A DNA stretch of 64,000 nucleotides from Evansella vedderi (lineage in GTDB: Bacteria > Bacillota > Bacilli > Bacillales > Salisediminibacteriaceae). This document shows positions 20,156 to 29,416 of this stretch, piece after piece. Under the pieces are notes generated by a model. That model was not told the DNA's origin and searched no databases. It saw nothing but the letters and a program-made list of their open reading frames with translations. The first letter of the stretch is position 1. Each line of letters begins with the position of its first letter. A program made the position numbers and the translations under genes. Location of the stretch: contig NZ_JAUSUG010000008.1 in assembly GCF_030813435.1 (NCBI RefSeq), positions 124,001-188,000 of the forward strand, written 5' to 3'.

Positions 20156-20615
20156 TCATCCTATTCAGGGACTAATGAAAACAGCAATGGAAAATTTAAA
20201 GGAAATGGTAGATGTAAACACCATCGTTGGTGATCCTGTAGAGACACCAGACGGAAGTGTTATTCTGCCGATTTCTAAAGTTGGCTTTGGATTTGCAGCA
20301 GGTGGAAGTGAGTTCGTTCTCGAACATACTCCGAAAACTAACACAGAAACAGAAAAAAAGCACCCTTTTGGTGGAGGTAGTGGTGGTGGTGTATCCATCA
20401 CACCAATAGCATTTCTTGTAGTTAGTGGTAAGGGAGTAAACATGGTTCACTTAGATCAAAACACGCATTTATACGAAAAGCTTTTGGAATTTACACCACA
20501 AGTTGTAGACAAGATCCAGCAAATGCTGCAAACGAACCAAAAAAATAATAATCAGCAGCCAACCGGTCAGCAGCAAAGTCAACAGCCAGATATTAATATT
20601 AGAGTTGACGATTAA
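20148..20615 (+). CDS. ytfJ: Spore protein YtfJ (GerW family)
   Basis: 155 aa. GDPVETPDGSVILPISKVGFGFAAGGSE and GGGSGGGVSITPIAFLVV are the GerW/YtfJ hallmarks. In Bacillus the family is made in the forespore and is needed for normal L-alanine germination. The C-terminus is a Gln/Asn-rich tail (about 130-150). It starts inside ytfI with GGGAGG as ribosome site. Confidence 0.92.
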   Translation: MSDHPIQGLMKTAMENLKEMVDVNTIVGDPVETPDGSVILPISKVGFGFAAGGSEFVLEHTPKTNTETEKKHPFGGGSGGGVSITPIAFLVVSGKGVNMVHLDQNTHLYEKLLEFTPQVVDKIQQMLQTNQKNNNQQPTGQQQSQQPDINIRVDD

Positions 20616-20621
20616 TTTTTT

Positions 20622-20677
20622 GAAAAGGGTGTGTCAAAATGCCGTAATGGCTACGACACACCCTTTTCACTTTTTTG
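20622..20677 (+). terminator. ytfIJ terminator
   Basis: 14-bp perfect stem (20622-20635 with 20655-20668, arm GAAAAGGGTGTGTC), followed by ACTTTTTTG. Confidence 0.88.
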
Positions 20678-20753
20678 TGAGCATATAAGTTTTTTACTTT
20701 TATAACATGTGGTATTTTATGTATGTACATAATTACAAGGGAGGAGTATTTAT

Positions 20754-21254
20754 ATGGCAAATGTTACATTTAAAGGGAACCCAGTTACCTTATTAGGTAA
20801 TGAAGTAAAGGTTGGGGAGAAAGCACCAGCTTTTACGGTTTTGGCTAATGATCTTTCAGAAGTTACTTTAGAGGATTCCAAGGGGAAGGTACGTCTAATT
20901 AGTGTTGTTCCTTCTATTGACACAGGAGTTTGTGAGCAGCAAACACGTAGATTTAATGAAGAAGCAGCAACCCTAGATAACGTACAAGTGTTAACGGTTA
21001 GTGTAGACCTTCCATTTGCACAAAAGCGTTGGTGTGCTGCTGAAGGCATTGAAAATTTGCAAACATTATCAGATCATCGTGATTTATCCTTTGGTAAAAA
21101 CTATGGTGTGGCCATTGAAGAACTTCGCCTCTTGGCCCGCTCCATTTTTGTAGTTGATAGCTCCGATACTATTGTACATGTGGAATACGTACCAGAGGTA
21201 ACGACGCATCCAGATTACGATGCTGCTTTAGAGGCAGCAAGAAAAGCAAAGTAA
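20754..21254 (+). CDS. tpx: Thiol peroxidase Tpx
   Basis: Atypical 2-Cys peroxiredoxin that reduces hydroperoxides with thioredoxin. The 166-aa protein has the peroxidatic Cys60 in [16 protein letters not shown] and the resolving Cys94 in [14 protein letters not shown] is the usual Tpx segment. GGGAGGAG precedes the ATG. It stands between two terminators, so it is transcribed alone. Order tpx-ytxK-ackA is as in B. subtilis. Confidence 0.97.
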   Translation: MANVTFKGNPVTLLGNEVKVGEKAPAFTVLANDLSEVTLEDSKGKVRLISVVPSIDTGVCEQQTRRFNEEAATLDNVQVLTVSVDLPFAQKRWCAAEGIENLQTLSDHRDLSFGKNYGVAIEELRLLARSIFVVDSSDTIVHVEYVPEVTTHPDYDAALEAARKAK

Positions 21255-21267
21255 TTAATTGTTTAGA

Positions 21268-21309
21268 AGGGAAAAGCTGATCGGCTAGAGCTTTTCCCTC
21301 TTTTTTTTT
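21268..21309 (+). terminator. tpx terminator
   Basis: 11-bp perfect stem AGGGAAAAGCT (21268-21278) with AGCTTTTCCCT (21289-21299), then CTTTTTTTTT. Confidence 0.93.
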
Positions 21310-21392
21310 AACGAGGGGGTTTAAGGAATAAAGATTTTTGCTACAATAGGAAACTAGGTATAATATTGCAGTTTGTACGAGGAGTGGAGAAT

Positions 21393-22397
21393 GTGAATAC
21401 AAATACAGAGAAGCTGTTTTTTGTTATAGATAAAGGGGCGAATATCTTTCAAAACGAACTAAATATAACTTATTTGGAAGGATTGGCGCAAGTAGGGGAA
21501 GTAATATTTCAGAAAGAGGTGATTCAACCGTTAACAGAAGAAAATAAAAAAATAATTGAAGAAATGTTAGATGGTCTTGAATCACTTGAAAATATAAAGA
21601 AAGAGGAGTATCGACGTGCTATGCAATTAGGGATCCTAAAAGGAATGAAAGAGGGAACCCAACCACATCATACCATGACACCCGATACTGTAAGCTTATT
21701 TATCGGTTATCTAGTTAACAAAGTTATGTCTTACGAAAAAAAGGATAACTCTCAACCAGCAGTAATATTAGATCCAGCAGTAGGGGCTGGAAATCTATTA
21801 ACTGCTGTAATGAATCAAATGAACAATAACGCACATGGTATTGGCGCGGATGCAGATGAAACGTTATTAAGTATAGCTTTTGTAAGTTCTAACCTACAGG
21901 AGCATTCCATAGATCTCCTTCATCAAGATAGTATTGCATCTCCATTTGTTAAAAATGTTGATGTGGTAGTTTCAGATCTACCGATTGGTTTATATCCCAA
22001 GGAACAAGTGGCAAAGGATTATGAACTAGCTTCCGAAGAAGGAAAGTCATTTGTACACCATTTGTTAATGGAACAATCATTTAAACACGTGAAACCAGGA
22101 GGGTTTCTTTTCTTTGTAGTACCTAATTTTCTGTTTGAATCGGAGGAAGCAAAGAATTTACATACATTTATTAAAAAAGAAGGATACATTTATTCCTTTA
22201 TGCAGTTACCGAAAACAATGTTTAAAAGTAATAGTTGGGGAAAAAGTATTCTCGTGTTACGTAAAAAGAAAGCTGAAATCAATCCACCAAAGCAAGCTTT
22301 ATTAGTGGAACTTCCTTCCTTTTCTAATGAAAGTGCCCTTAGTGATATGACGAAAAGAATTTCACAGTGGTTTGATGATTATTTAAGGAATGAGTAA
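21393..22397 (+). CDS. ytxK: Class I SAM-dependent methyltransferase fold protein YtxK
   Basis: 334 aa resembling the catalytic subunit of adenine-N6 methyltransferases. The SAM site is LDPAVGAGNLL (about 127-136), followed by GADADETLLSIA. The catalytic NPPY/DPPF motif is replaced by SDLPIG (194-199), as I recall for YtxK orthologues, so DNA methylation activity is doubtful. The last part includes FLFFVVPNFLFES and MFKSNSWGKSILVLR, like HsdM. The GTG at 21393 follows GAGGAGTGGAG; a TTG further upstream is less likely. In B. subtilis ytxK precedes ackA; here 340 bp separate them. Confidence 0.85.
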   Translation: MNTNTEKLFFVIDKGANIFQNELNITYLEGLAQVGEVIFQKEVIQPLTEENKKIIEEMLDGLESLENIKKEEYRRAMQLGILKGMKEGTQPHHTMTPDTVSLFIGYLVNKVMSYEKKDNSQPAVILDPAVGAGNLLTAVMNQMNNNAHGIGADADETLLSIAFVSSNLQEHSIDLLHQDSIASPFVKNVDVVVSDLPIGLYPKEQVAKDYELASEEGKSFVHHLLMEQSFKHVKPGGFLFFVVPNFLFESEEAKNLHTFIKKEGYIYSFMQLPKTMFKSNSWGKSILVLRKKKAEINPPKQALLVELPSFSNESALSDMTKRISQWFDDYLRNE

Positions 22398-22737
22398 ACT
22401 AGTTCACTAAATTGTCATTAATTTAATTGGAGATATTTTAATCGCTACGAAACTGTTGGAGAACAGGATACGTGTTAGTATAACGGCAAAGACTAATGGA
22501 CGACAGTATATAGCAAAATCTGTGTTATAGTTCTGTTTTAGTTTTTTTATGAAACAGTGGTTGCATTTCCTAAAATAGAGTGGTTTAATATTGTATGGTA
22601 TTTATACTACAGATTTCCTTTTAGGAATAAATAGTTATTTCCATAAGTTTTAGAAATACTAACCTTATCAGTGAATTGGATAAAAAAGTATACCTTTCAC
22701 GTAACTAAGATTCGAAAACAGAAGGAGCGGTTTTAGA
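22398..22737. other. 340-bp gap before ackA, no clear gene
   Basis: A+T-rich and without a convincing reading frame, tRNA or strong terminator. The segment TTATCA, 18 bp, TATACC near 22667-22696 could be the ackA promoter, but it is weak. I saw no CRE-like site here, although ackA is CcpA-activated in B. subtilis. Confidence 0.4.
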
Positions 22738-23925
22738 ATGTCAAAAATTATGGCTATCAACGCTGGAAGCTCATCTTTGAAATTTCAGCTTTTAAATATG
22801 CCGGACGAAACAGTACTTACGAAAGGTGTTGTTGAAAGAATAGGTCTCGACAATGCCGTTTTTACCATTGAGGTAAATGGGGAAAAAAAGAAAGAAACAA
22901 CAGATATTCCAGATCACTCTGTTGCCGTAAAAATTCTCTTGGATAAATTAACTGGATATGGAATAATTGAATCCTTAAATGAAATTGATGGTATTGGACA
23001 CCGTGTTGTACATGGCGGTGAGAAATTTAACGATTCAGTAGTCATAAACAAAGATGTGATAAATGGTATAGAAGAAGTATCGGAATTAGCCCCCCTTCAT
23101 AATCCAGCTAACCTTGTGGGGATACGTGCCTTCCAAGAAGTACTGCCAAATGTACCTTCCGTTGCAGTCTTCGATACTGCTTTTCATCAAACGATGCCAA
23201 AAGAATCATATTTATATAGTTTACCGTACGAGTATTATAAAAAATTTGGAATTCGTAAATATGGATTCCATGGAACTTCCCATAAATATGTTTCCCAACG
23301 TGCTGCAGAAATTTTAGGAAGACCATTAGAGCATCTTCGATTAATTTCCTGCCACTTAGGAAACGGTGCAAGTATAGCAGCAATTGAAGGTGGAAAATCT
23401 ATTGATACCTCCATGGGGTTCACTCCTTTAGCGGGTGTAACAATGGGTACAAGGTCAGGTAACATTGACCCAGCATTAATCCCTTACATTATGGAAAAAA
23501 CAGGTTTAAGTGCGGAGGAAGTTATTCAAGTATTAAATAAAAAGAGTGGAATGTTGGCTCTTTCCGGATTTTCTAGTGACCTTCGAGATATTGAATTGTC
23601 TGCTGAAGAAGGAAATGAACGTGCTCGATTAGCATTAGAAGTCTTTACTTCAAGAATCCATAAATATATTGGTTCCTATGCTGCACGTATGCATGGGCTA
23701 GACGCAGTTATCTTTACTGCAGGTATCGGGGAAAATAGCGATGTAATCCGTGCTCAAGTTATGAAAGGACTTGAATTCATGGGTATCTACTGGGATCCAT
23801 CCTTAAATAAGGTAAGGGGGAAAGAGGCGTTTATTAATTACCCTCATTCTCCAGTAAAAGTAATGATTATTCCAACGAATGAAGAAGTAATGATCGCCAG
23901 AGATACTATTCGTTTAACACAATAG
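22738..23925 (+). CDS. ackA: Acetate kinase
   Basis: Converts acetyl phosphate and ADP to acetate and ATP in carbon overflow. The 395-aa protein shows [47 protein letters not shown] and [19 protein letters not shown], all signature blocks, and ends with [13 protein letters not shown] and [21 protein letters not shown] precedes the ATG. Transcribed alone, with a terminator after it. Confidence 0.98.
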   Translation: MSKIMAINAGSSSLKFQLLNMPDETVLTKGVVERIGLDNAVFTIEVNGEKKKETTDIPDHSVAVKILLDKLTGYGIIESLNEIDGIGHRVVHGGEKFNDSVVINKDVINGIEEVSELAPLHNPANLVGIRAFQEVLPNVPSVAVFDTAFHQTMPKESYLYSLPYEYYKKFGIRKYGFHGTSHKYVSQRAAEILGRPLEHLRLISCHLGNGASIAAIEGGKSIDTSMGFTPLAGVTMGTRSGNIDPALIPYIMEKTGLSAEEVIQVLNKKSGMLALSGFSSDLRDIELSAEEGNERARLALEVFTSRIHKYIGSYAARMHGLDAVIFTAGIGENSDVIRAQVMKGLEFMGIYWDPSLNKVRGKEAFINYPHSPVKVMIIPTNEEVMIARDTIRLTQ

Positions 23926-23936
23926 AACAATTAATT

Positions 23937-23984
23937 AGAGGGTGTATCAAAGGAGAGGTTTTAACCTTTCGATACACCCTTTTT
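23937..23984 (+). terminator. ackA terminator
   Basis: AGGGTGTATC (23939-23948) pairs with GATACACCCT (23971-23980). The stem extends inward by AAAGG/CCTTT with one bulge. TTTTT follows. Confidence 0.9.
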
Positions 23985-24094
23985 ATAGTAAAAAATGATA
24001 GGATTAAGGACGAGTTGTGGTGAATATCTAATTAAAAGAGAGGACTTTTAGTTGGAATTTTATTTTGTAAATTTCTTGGGAAGGGGGTTGTCTC

Positions 24095-24934
24095 ATGTCA
24101 TGGACAGAAAGGGAAAGACAGGTTTTCAGTGATATTAAAAGCTGGGAAAATCTCCATTTTTATGGAAAAGGCACCGATTTTTCGAGAACTTATCAAAAAA
24201 TGGTTAACGCAGGCTTTCAAACCTTTGGAAGTGATTGGAACCGTCGAATGCTGAAACGACTCGACGATTTCTTATTTCACCTACAGGCTATCGTTCAACA
24301 AGGACGTTTTGATAAACAAGTGAGGGACAATTTATTTTCTCAGGGAAGGATTTTCCGTTCGGATATTCATACCATCGAGGATATGAAAAAACTATCTATT
24401 GATCAGCTCCGCTTTATTGCAAAAAAACAATTGGCACGACAAAGGCTTGTGGCATTAGGGCAAGGTGGGTTAACTGGATTAGGGGGAGTAATATTTACCT
24501 TAAGTGACTTACCTCTCATGCTTGCAATAAACTTACGAACAGTTCAATTAATGGCGTTAACATATGGATATGATTTGAGAAAACCATACGAGATGATGTA
24601 CGTATTAAAAGTTTTTCACGCTATCTCTCTTCCACATCCCCTTCAAAAAGATGCTTGGGATCAATTGTTTGATGAGATGAAGGAAACGGATGAAGATTGG
24701 ATCTTTTACGAGGGAGATGACGATATTACTAGCCAAGGTTGGTTACAGCAGCCATTAAATCAAATATTAAAGCTTTTTATCGTTATGTTTGCACGTAGAA
24801 AATTAGTTCAAGGCATTCCGGTTTTCGGTATTGCTGCAGGAGCTTCCTTTAATTATCAGTTCGCTAGACATATTACAGATGCTTCCCATGCATTTTATCA
24901 AAAACGTTGGTTGATTGAGAAGGAAATGAGGTAA
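24095..24934 (+). CDS. EcsC-family protein
   Basis: 279 aa. LGQGGLTGLGGVIFTLSDLPLMLAINLRTVQLMALTYGY is the hydrophobic core seen in EcsC-type proteins, and ARRKLVQGIPVFGIAAGASFNYQF is the second conserved hydrophobic block. EcsC is named from the ecs ABC-transporter locus; its biochemical role is unknown. AAGGGGGT precedes the ATG. No partner transporter is encoded nearby, so this is a stand-alone paralogue. It is followed by an intergenic repeat. Confidence 0.83.
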   Translation: MSWTERERQVFSDIKSWENLHFYGKGTDFSRTYQKMVNAGFQTFGSDWNRRMLKRLDDFLFHLQAIVQQGRFDKQVRDNLFSQGRIFRSDIHTIEDMKKLSIDQLRFIAKKQLARQRLVALGQGGLTGLGGVIFTLSDLPLMLAINLRTVQLMALTYGYDLRKPYEMMYVLKVFHAISLPHPLQKDAWDQLFDEMKETDEDWIFYEGDDDITSQGWLQQPLNQILKLFIVMFARRKLVQGIPVFGIAAGASFNYQFARHITDASHAFYQKRWLIEKEMR

Positions 24935-24948
24935 AGGGGGACTCAAAC

Positions 24949-25160
24949 TCCCATGACCTTATAGACATTACGATAAATGAAAACTATTTTGGATGCACGC
25001 TAAATTTGGAAGTTGATTTACGCTTCAGCCTCCTCGGGAAAAAACTGTGTCTCTTCCTCTACTAGCAAAGCTTCGCTTCGAAGCTTTGCTAGTAGAGGAA
25101 GAGACAGCTCGTGCCTTGCGCTATTAAAACATAGTTTTCGCCATCTTTTATCATTACATA
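24949..25160. repeat. Intergenic repeat family B, copy 1, with a 28-bp perfect hairpin
   Basis: Shares CAAACTCCCATG, ACGATAAATGAAAA, GAAGTTGATTTACGCTTC, AGCCTCCTCGGGAAAAAAC and GTGTCTCTTCCTCT with 29417-29533. It shares GAGGAAGAGACAG, TGCCTTGCGCT and AAAACATAG with 29783-29865. Its centre is a perfect 28-bp inverted repeat, 25048-25075 with 25079-25106, with a 3-base loop. It lies between the EcsC gene and a convergent small gene, and could also end transcription. Confidence 0.85.
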
Positions 25161-25172
25161 TGGAACTGTTTT

Positions 25173-25487
25173 TTAAGAATGAACTTTAACTTCCACATGT
25201 TCTCCGGTTCTGTACCAGATCCATAGATCATTGATAATGGATGCTAATTCTGCTATTTGAGAATTAATCTTACAGCTTTGATAAAATTCATCCTCTTCAT
25301 TTAATTGTTCTTGTAAATAATTTATCTTTACTTCTAATTCTTTAATTCTGTCTGGAATGTCTCCGCGAATTTCTTCCCATTTTTCTAATATATGTGCTTG
25401 AGTTTCTGGACTTAAATATTCCCACTCCACATCTAATTCAGGAACGGAAATTCCAAGGCGGGAATTGTAGTTGAAATGAACAGTCAA
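25173..25487 (-). CDS. Conserved small cytosolic protein, function unknown
   Basis: 104 aa, acidic, without a signal peptide or membrane segment. The middle (about 28-75) is helical with coiled-coil character (EKWEEIRGDIPDRIKELEVKINYLQEQL). The end has ELASIINDLWIWYRTGEH. I do not recognise a named family, but it looks like a real gene: no low complexity and a plausible start. The family-like opening MTVHFNYNSRLGISVPELDVEWE seems conserved in Bacillaceae as far as I recall. It is transcribed towards the repeat at 24949-25160. Confidence 0.7.
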   Translation of the reverse strand: MTVHFNYNSRLGISVPELDVEWEYLSPETQAHILEKWEEIRGDIPDRIKELEVKINYLQEQLNEEDEFYQSCKINSQIAELASIINDLWIWYRTGEHVEVKVHS

Positions 25488-25741
25488 CGATGAAAACCTC
25501 CAAAACTTCTTAATTTATTTCGCTTCTTTAAAACATCAGAGCAAAATCGATACTATACTTCCATTATAACAAATTTATTGAATTGTAACAGGTTTGTCAT
25601 TTATATGTGGTGGCATAATAGGGAACGATAACATAATACAAATAAACAATGGATACATATAAATAATCATAATTTTTTACATGATGAACATTTCAAAAGT
25701 ATAATAGATTTAGAATTATTTTATGTTAAAGGAGTGGTCCG

Positions 25742-26500
25742 GTGCGACATGCATTGATCACAGCAGGTTCAAAGGGATTAGGTAAAAAAGTAACGGAACA
25801 ATTGCTGAAAGACGGATTTTCGGTAACCATTCACTATCATAGCGACTTGAATGCAGTTAAACAGTTAAAGGAAGAGTGGAAAAGTGAAATAGACCGTATT
25901 CAATTCCTTCAAGGGGATGTAACCAAAATGGAGGACCTAATCCGTATCGTTCACGAATGTTTAAACAAATGGGGTAGGATAGATGTATTAGTCATGAATG
26001 CGGGGCCTTATATATTTGAAAGAAAGAAGTTGGCTGATTATAGTAAGGAAGAATGGAACGAAATGGTAGATGGAAACTTAAACTCCGCCTTTTATTTACT
26101 CAAAGAAATCATACCTGTAATGCGAAAGCAAAAATACGGACGGATAATTACATATGGATTCCAAGGGGCCGATCATTCGACGGGGTGGCTTCACCGATCT
26201 GCCTTTGCAGCTGCTAAGGTCGGTCTTGTTTCCCTAACTAAAACCATTTCTCTTGAAGAAGCGGAAAATGGAATAACAGCAAATGTTATTTGTCCAGGAA
26301 AAATTACAGGGGAAATGAAGGAAGCAACAATTGATGAGGCAAAAACGATAATAGATAAAGATACTCCAATTGGCAGGCCTGGTACCGGTGAGGATATTGC
26401 TCGAACAGTAAGTTTTCTTACAAGTGAAAATGCAGATATGATTACAGGCGCTGTTATTGAGATCACTGGAGGAGCAGATGTCATTCATCGTTATCGTTAA
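25742..26500 (+). CDS. ytkK: Short-chain dehydrogenase/reductase-fold protein YtkK, catalytic Tyr replaced
   Basis: 252 aa with a Rossmann fold. The nucleotide motif is TAGSKGLGKKV (7-17) and NAG is at 87-89. The usual YxxxK appears as FAAAK (Phe155, Lys159) in HRSAFAAAKVGLVSLT. The usual catalytic Ser is also not visible near residue 142, where the text reads YGFQGADH. It may therefore bind a dinucleotide without reducing a substrate, or use another residue. The closing block is SENADMITGAVIEITGG. The GTG at 25742 follows AAAGGAGTGG. It resembles YtkK of B. subtilis, including, I believe, the Phe. Confidence 0.82.
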   Translation: MRHALITAGSKGLGKKVTEQLLKDGFSVTIHYHSDLNAVKQLKEEWKSEIDRIQFLQGDVTKMEDLIRIVHECLNKWGRIDVLVMNAGPYIFERKKLADYSKEEWNEMVDGNLNSAFYLLKEIIPVMRKQKYGRIITYGFQGADHSTGWLHRSAFAAAKVGLVSLTKTISLEEAENGITANVICPGKITGEMKEATIDEAKTIIDKDTPIGRPGTGEDIARTVSFLTSENADMITGAVIEITGGADVIHRYR

Positions 26501-26536
26501 TAGTCTTTTTCTGTAAACAAGTATATTTCTTTAAAT

Positions 26537-26566
26537 ATCACCTCAAACTGTGAAAAAAGAGGTGAT
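26537..26566 (+). promoter_or_regulatory. Hairpin enclosing the ribosome site of the next gene
   Basis: ATCACCTC (26537-26544) pairs with GAGGTGAT (26559-26566). The second arm is the Shine-Dalgarno sequence of the TTG start at 26573. TTTTCTTTT follows, so it may instead be the ytkK terminator. Both roles could be combined. Confidence 0.5.
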
Positions 26567-26572
26567 TTTCTT

Positions 26573-26950
26573 TTGAAAAAAATACTATTATTGATTGTTA
26601 TTATAGGGTTTTTATTTACATCTCCCATTGATGTAAAAGGAAACGAATTTTCCTGGTACTCCCATAAAATATTAAAGGTAACGATAGTAACGGAAGATAT
26701 ATACTATGAATGGGAATATGAAAATCCAGATTCCTTTGAATACGAAGAAGGGAATACAATCGTACGGGAACAAGAAGCAAAGGAGTCCTTTAAACAAATT
26801 CTAACCTACTTTGACTTAACGAGAGATACTATAACAAATGAACAAATAAGCTCTCTTGAAAAAAATGGCTATGAATCAATAGTTAGGGCAGTCGTTAAAC
26901 GAGTGGATAGAAATGATCATTTTCAAACGTGGATATGGAATAGGAATTAG
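26573..26950 (+). CDS. Small secreted or lipid-facing protein of unknown function
   Basis: 125 aa starting with TTG, seven bases after GAGGTGA. Residues 1-23 (MKKILLLIVIIGFLFTSPID) look like a signal peptide with a probable cleavage near 20-24; there is no lipobox cysteine. The mature part is rich in Glu, Tyr and Trp (IYYEWEYENPDSFEYEEG) and ends DHFQTWIWNRN. I recognise no family. It follows ytkK by 72 bp and precedes a large repeat. Its codon use looks like that of its neighbours. Confidence 0.6.
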   Translation: MKKILLLIVIIGFLFTSPIDVKGNEFSWYSHKILKVTIVTEDIYYEWEYENPDSFEYEEGNTIVREQEAKESFKQILTYFDLTRDTITNEQISSLEKNGYESIVRAVVKRVDRNDHFQTWIWNRN

Positions 26951-27059
26951 GCTCTTTTGGTGATAGGCATTTTATCGTATAGGAAGTATTGCTTGGATCC
27001 GCCACATACGGACGCTTTCCACTACTCCAAGCTTTTAAATTGCAACAAAGTCTACGAAA

Positions 27060-27426
27060 AAAGAGGCTGGGACATAACTAAAGTGTTTAATAGGAAGTAA
27101 GAACAATGCACTACCTTAGCGGAGGAGATATACGTAGACTCCTCGAAAATGTTAGCACATTTTCTTCGTGCGTGGGCAATCTCAAGGATGTGTAATCAGT
27201 GTCCTGCGGGAGCAGAGGCAGAGGTGAGACCCCACAGTGCGGGAGCCAGGATGGCGACATTACGCCGTTGCCCACAGGACGTGGGCTGCCTTTAGGCGTA
27301 ATTGGAGGAGGCTCACCAGCCGCCCGCGGAAAGCGAAGTATATTTCCGAAGCGGGTAGATTGCACCTACATCTAGTTTGTTAGGATTTCTTATTAGTAAA
27401 AATACTCTTGTCCCAGTCTCCTTTTT
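27060..27426. repeat. Intergenic repeat bounded by GAGGCTGGGAC inverted ends (long copy)
   Basis: The ends GAGGCTGGGAC (27063-27073) and GTCCCAGTCTC (27410-27420) are inverted with one mismatch, and CTTTTTTATT follows. Inside, a GGAGATATACGTAGACTCCT module pairs loosely with GAAGTATATTTCC (27336-27348). Between these lie GTCCTGCGGGAGC, GGTGAGACCCCACAG, GACATTACGCCGTTGCCCAC and GGAGGCTCACCAGCCGCCC, a G+C-rich block. The short copy at 45560-45728 has the same ends without most of the middle. The 3' end may serve as terminator for the peptidase gene on the minus strand. Confidence 0.85.
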
Positions 27427-27429
27427 TAT

Positions 27430-28533
27430 TTATTTCGTTGGTACGATTGTTAATTCTTTTGGAAATTTTGTTAAGGTTTTGAATCCTTGCTCTGTTATCA
27501 ACACATCATCCTCAATGCGAACCCCTAGTTTGTTCGGAAGGTAGATACCAGGTTCAATTGTAAAAGTCATACCAGGTTGTAACGGGGAATCGTTTGTTTC
27601 ATTGAATGATGGGTATTCATGAACCTCTATCCCTAACCCATGACCAATCCTGTGTGGGAAGTAGTCTCCGTAACCGTGACCCGAAATGATTTGCCGTGCC
27701 GCTAGGTCTAGCTGAGAAATTGGTTCTCCCGGTCTGCAAGCTTGTAATGCCCTCTCCTGAGCCTTTAAAACAATTTCATATACCTCTTGTTCCTCTTTCT
27801 TTACATGATCAAAAAATACGGTTCTAGTAATATCTGAACAGTAGCCTTTCAAAACAACACCTAAATCAAAAAGGACCGCATCTCCTTTTTTTAACGTTCT
27901 GCTTCCAGGGCTTCCATGGGGATCGCCAGCTTTTTCACCAAATAAAACCATTGTTGAAAAAGACATTTCCCGAATCCCTTTCTTTTTCAATTCAAATTCT
28001 ATAGTTGCAAGGACCTCCATCTCAGAGATCCCTTCTTTCAAGGCGTTAATACCAACCTCTACTCCGAAATCAGCGAGCTTTGCTGCTTCCTGAAGAATCG
28101 TGATTTCTCCTTCACTTTTAATAATTCGTTGAGATAAAATAGCATGGTCCACTTCCACCAATTCAACAGTTGGGAAGGTTTTTTCAATTTTTTTCACCCG
28201 TTCCCAAGAAATACCCTGTTCTACAGCAAGTTTTGAAATGTGTAAATTTCTCTTTTTACAAGCGTTTTGGATTTTTTTCCAAGGATCTTCTGTATCGTTA
28301 TAGCCAATAATGTCGCCTTCCTTATAAATGTTCTCTATCTGGTTCACTTCCATCCCAGGACACACAATGAAAGATTTAGCCTGTGGAAAAAGAAATTTTG
28401 CCAAAAGCCTTTCGTGAGGATCTGCATCGAATCCGGTTAGATAAAAGACGTTTGGTCTTGATTGACAAATAATTCCGTCAATATGATTTTCATGCATCCA
28501 ATCCTTTAGTGCCTTGCTCCGTTGTTGAATCAT
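27430..28533 (-). CDS. M24B metallopeptidase, Xaa-Pro dipeptidase/aminopeptidase P-like
   Basis: 367 aa. The creatinase-like N-terminal domain (about 1-125) is followed by a pita-bread domain with the five metal ligands in VLFDLGVVLKGYCSDITRT, HRIGHGLGIEVHE, FTIEPGIYLP and GVRIEDDVLIT. It is expected to cleave X-Pro bonds, giving proline from peptides. B. subtilis has two relatives, YqhT and YkvY; I cannot say which is closer. GGAGGAGGT precedes the ATG. It is divergent from ytkL. Confidence 0.92.
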   Translation of the reverse strand: MIQQRSKALKDWMHENHIDGIICQSRPNVFYLTGFDADPHERLLAKFLFPQAKSFIVCPGMEVNQIENIYKEGDIIGYNDTEDPWKKIQNACKKRNLHISKLAVEQGISWERVKKIEKTFPTVELVEVDHAILSQRIIKSEGEITILQEAAKLADFGVEVGINALKEGISEMEVLATIEFELKKKGIREMSFSTMVLFGEKAGDPHGSPGSRTLKKGDAVLFDLGVVLKGYCSDITRTVFFDHVKKEEQEVYEIVLKAQERALQACRPGEPISQLDLAARQIISGHGYGDYFPHRIGHGLGIEVHEYPSFNETNDSPLQPGMTFTIEPGIYLPNKLGVRIEDDVLITEQGFKTLTKFPKELTIVPTK

Positions 28534-28723
28534 TATGTAACCTCCTCCATATCTTCTAAGCCCATCTTACCAATATGTCCATTAACAATCTATAATAATA
28601 GGCAGTTTTATCAAAAGATGTGAAAAAAAATTATATTTAATAGTTAAATTTTTAATGAATAAGAAGGATTTTGGGCGGGTATCAAGTAAATAGAAGAGTA
28701 GTAAAGGAAAAGGAGAGGGTATT

Positions 28724-29410
28724 ATGAAAGTTTCTTATCATGGTCATTCTGTAGTTAAAATTGAGGTGAATGGAGCAAATGTCTTTATTGATCCTTTTAT
28801 TACGGGAAATGGTACAACAGATTTAGAGACTGGAAAAGTAAAAGCAGATTTTATTCTTTTAACACATGGTCATAACGATCATGTGGGAGATACGGTTGAA
28901 TTGGCAAAGGCCAATAAATCTTTAGTAGTAGCACCATTTGAATTAGCAACCTATTTGGGATGGAAAGGTGTTAACACACACCCGATGCATATTGGTGGAG
29001 CTCATAAATTTTCTTTTGGAACAGTTAAATTTACACAAGCCTTCCATGGTTCCTCCTTTACGGAAGAGGAGAATAAGAATATAGTTTACACAGGTATGCC
29101 TGCGGGGATTCTATTTAAAGCAGAGGGAAAAACAATTTATCATGCTGGAGATACCGCTTTATTCTCTGATATGAAATTAATCGGGGAATTAAATGATATT
29201 GATTTAGCGTTTTTACCAATCGGAGATAACTTTACCATGGGGCCTGAGGATGCTGCATTAGCTGCCCAGTGGTTAAAAGCCAAAAAGGTAGTTCCAATTC
29301 ATTACAATACTTTCCCTGTTATTGAACAAGACCCTAGTGCCTTCGTGGAAAAAGTGACAGGATCAACGGAAGGGATAGTCATGAATCCAGGAGACAGTTT
29401 AACATTATAG
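28724..29410 (+). CDS. ytkL: Metallo-beta-lactamase-fold hydrolase, UPF0173 (YtkL)
   Basis: 228 aa. The zinc motif is [12 protein letters not shown] (about 46-57), followed by [20 protein letters not shown] and [13 protein letters not shown]. These match the UPF0173 family of metal-dependent hydrolases, whose substrate is unknown to me. GGAGAGGG precedes the ATG. It is the last gene before a 960-bp gap filled with repeats. Confidence 0.93.
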   Translation: MKVSYHGHSVVKIEVNGANVFIDPFITGNGTTDLETGKVKADFILLTHGHNDHVGDTVELAKANKSLVVAPFELATYLGWKGVNTHPMHIGGAHKFSFGTVKFTQAFHGSSFTEEENKNIVYTGMPAGILFKAEGKTIYHAGDTALFSDMKLIGELNDIDLAFLPIGDNFTMGPEDAALAAQWLKAKKVVPIHYNTFPVIEQDPSAFVEKVTGSTEGIVMNPGDSLTL

Positions 29411-29416
29411 AGCCTG

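Noticed and set aside
21937-22010. YtxK as an active DNA methyltransferase of a restriction system
   Set aside because: The NPPY-type motif is SDLPIG, and no specificity or restriction gene lies nearby.
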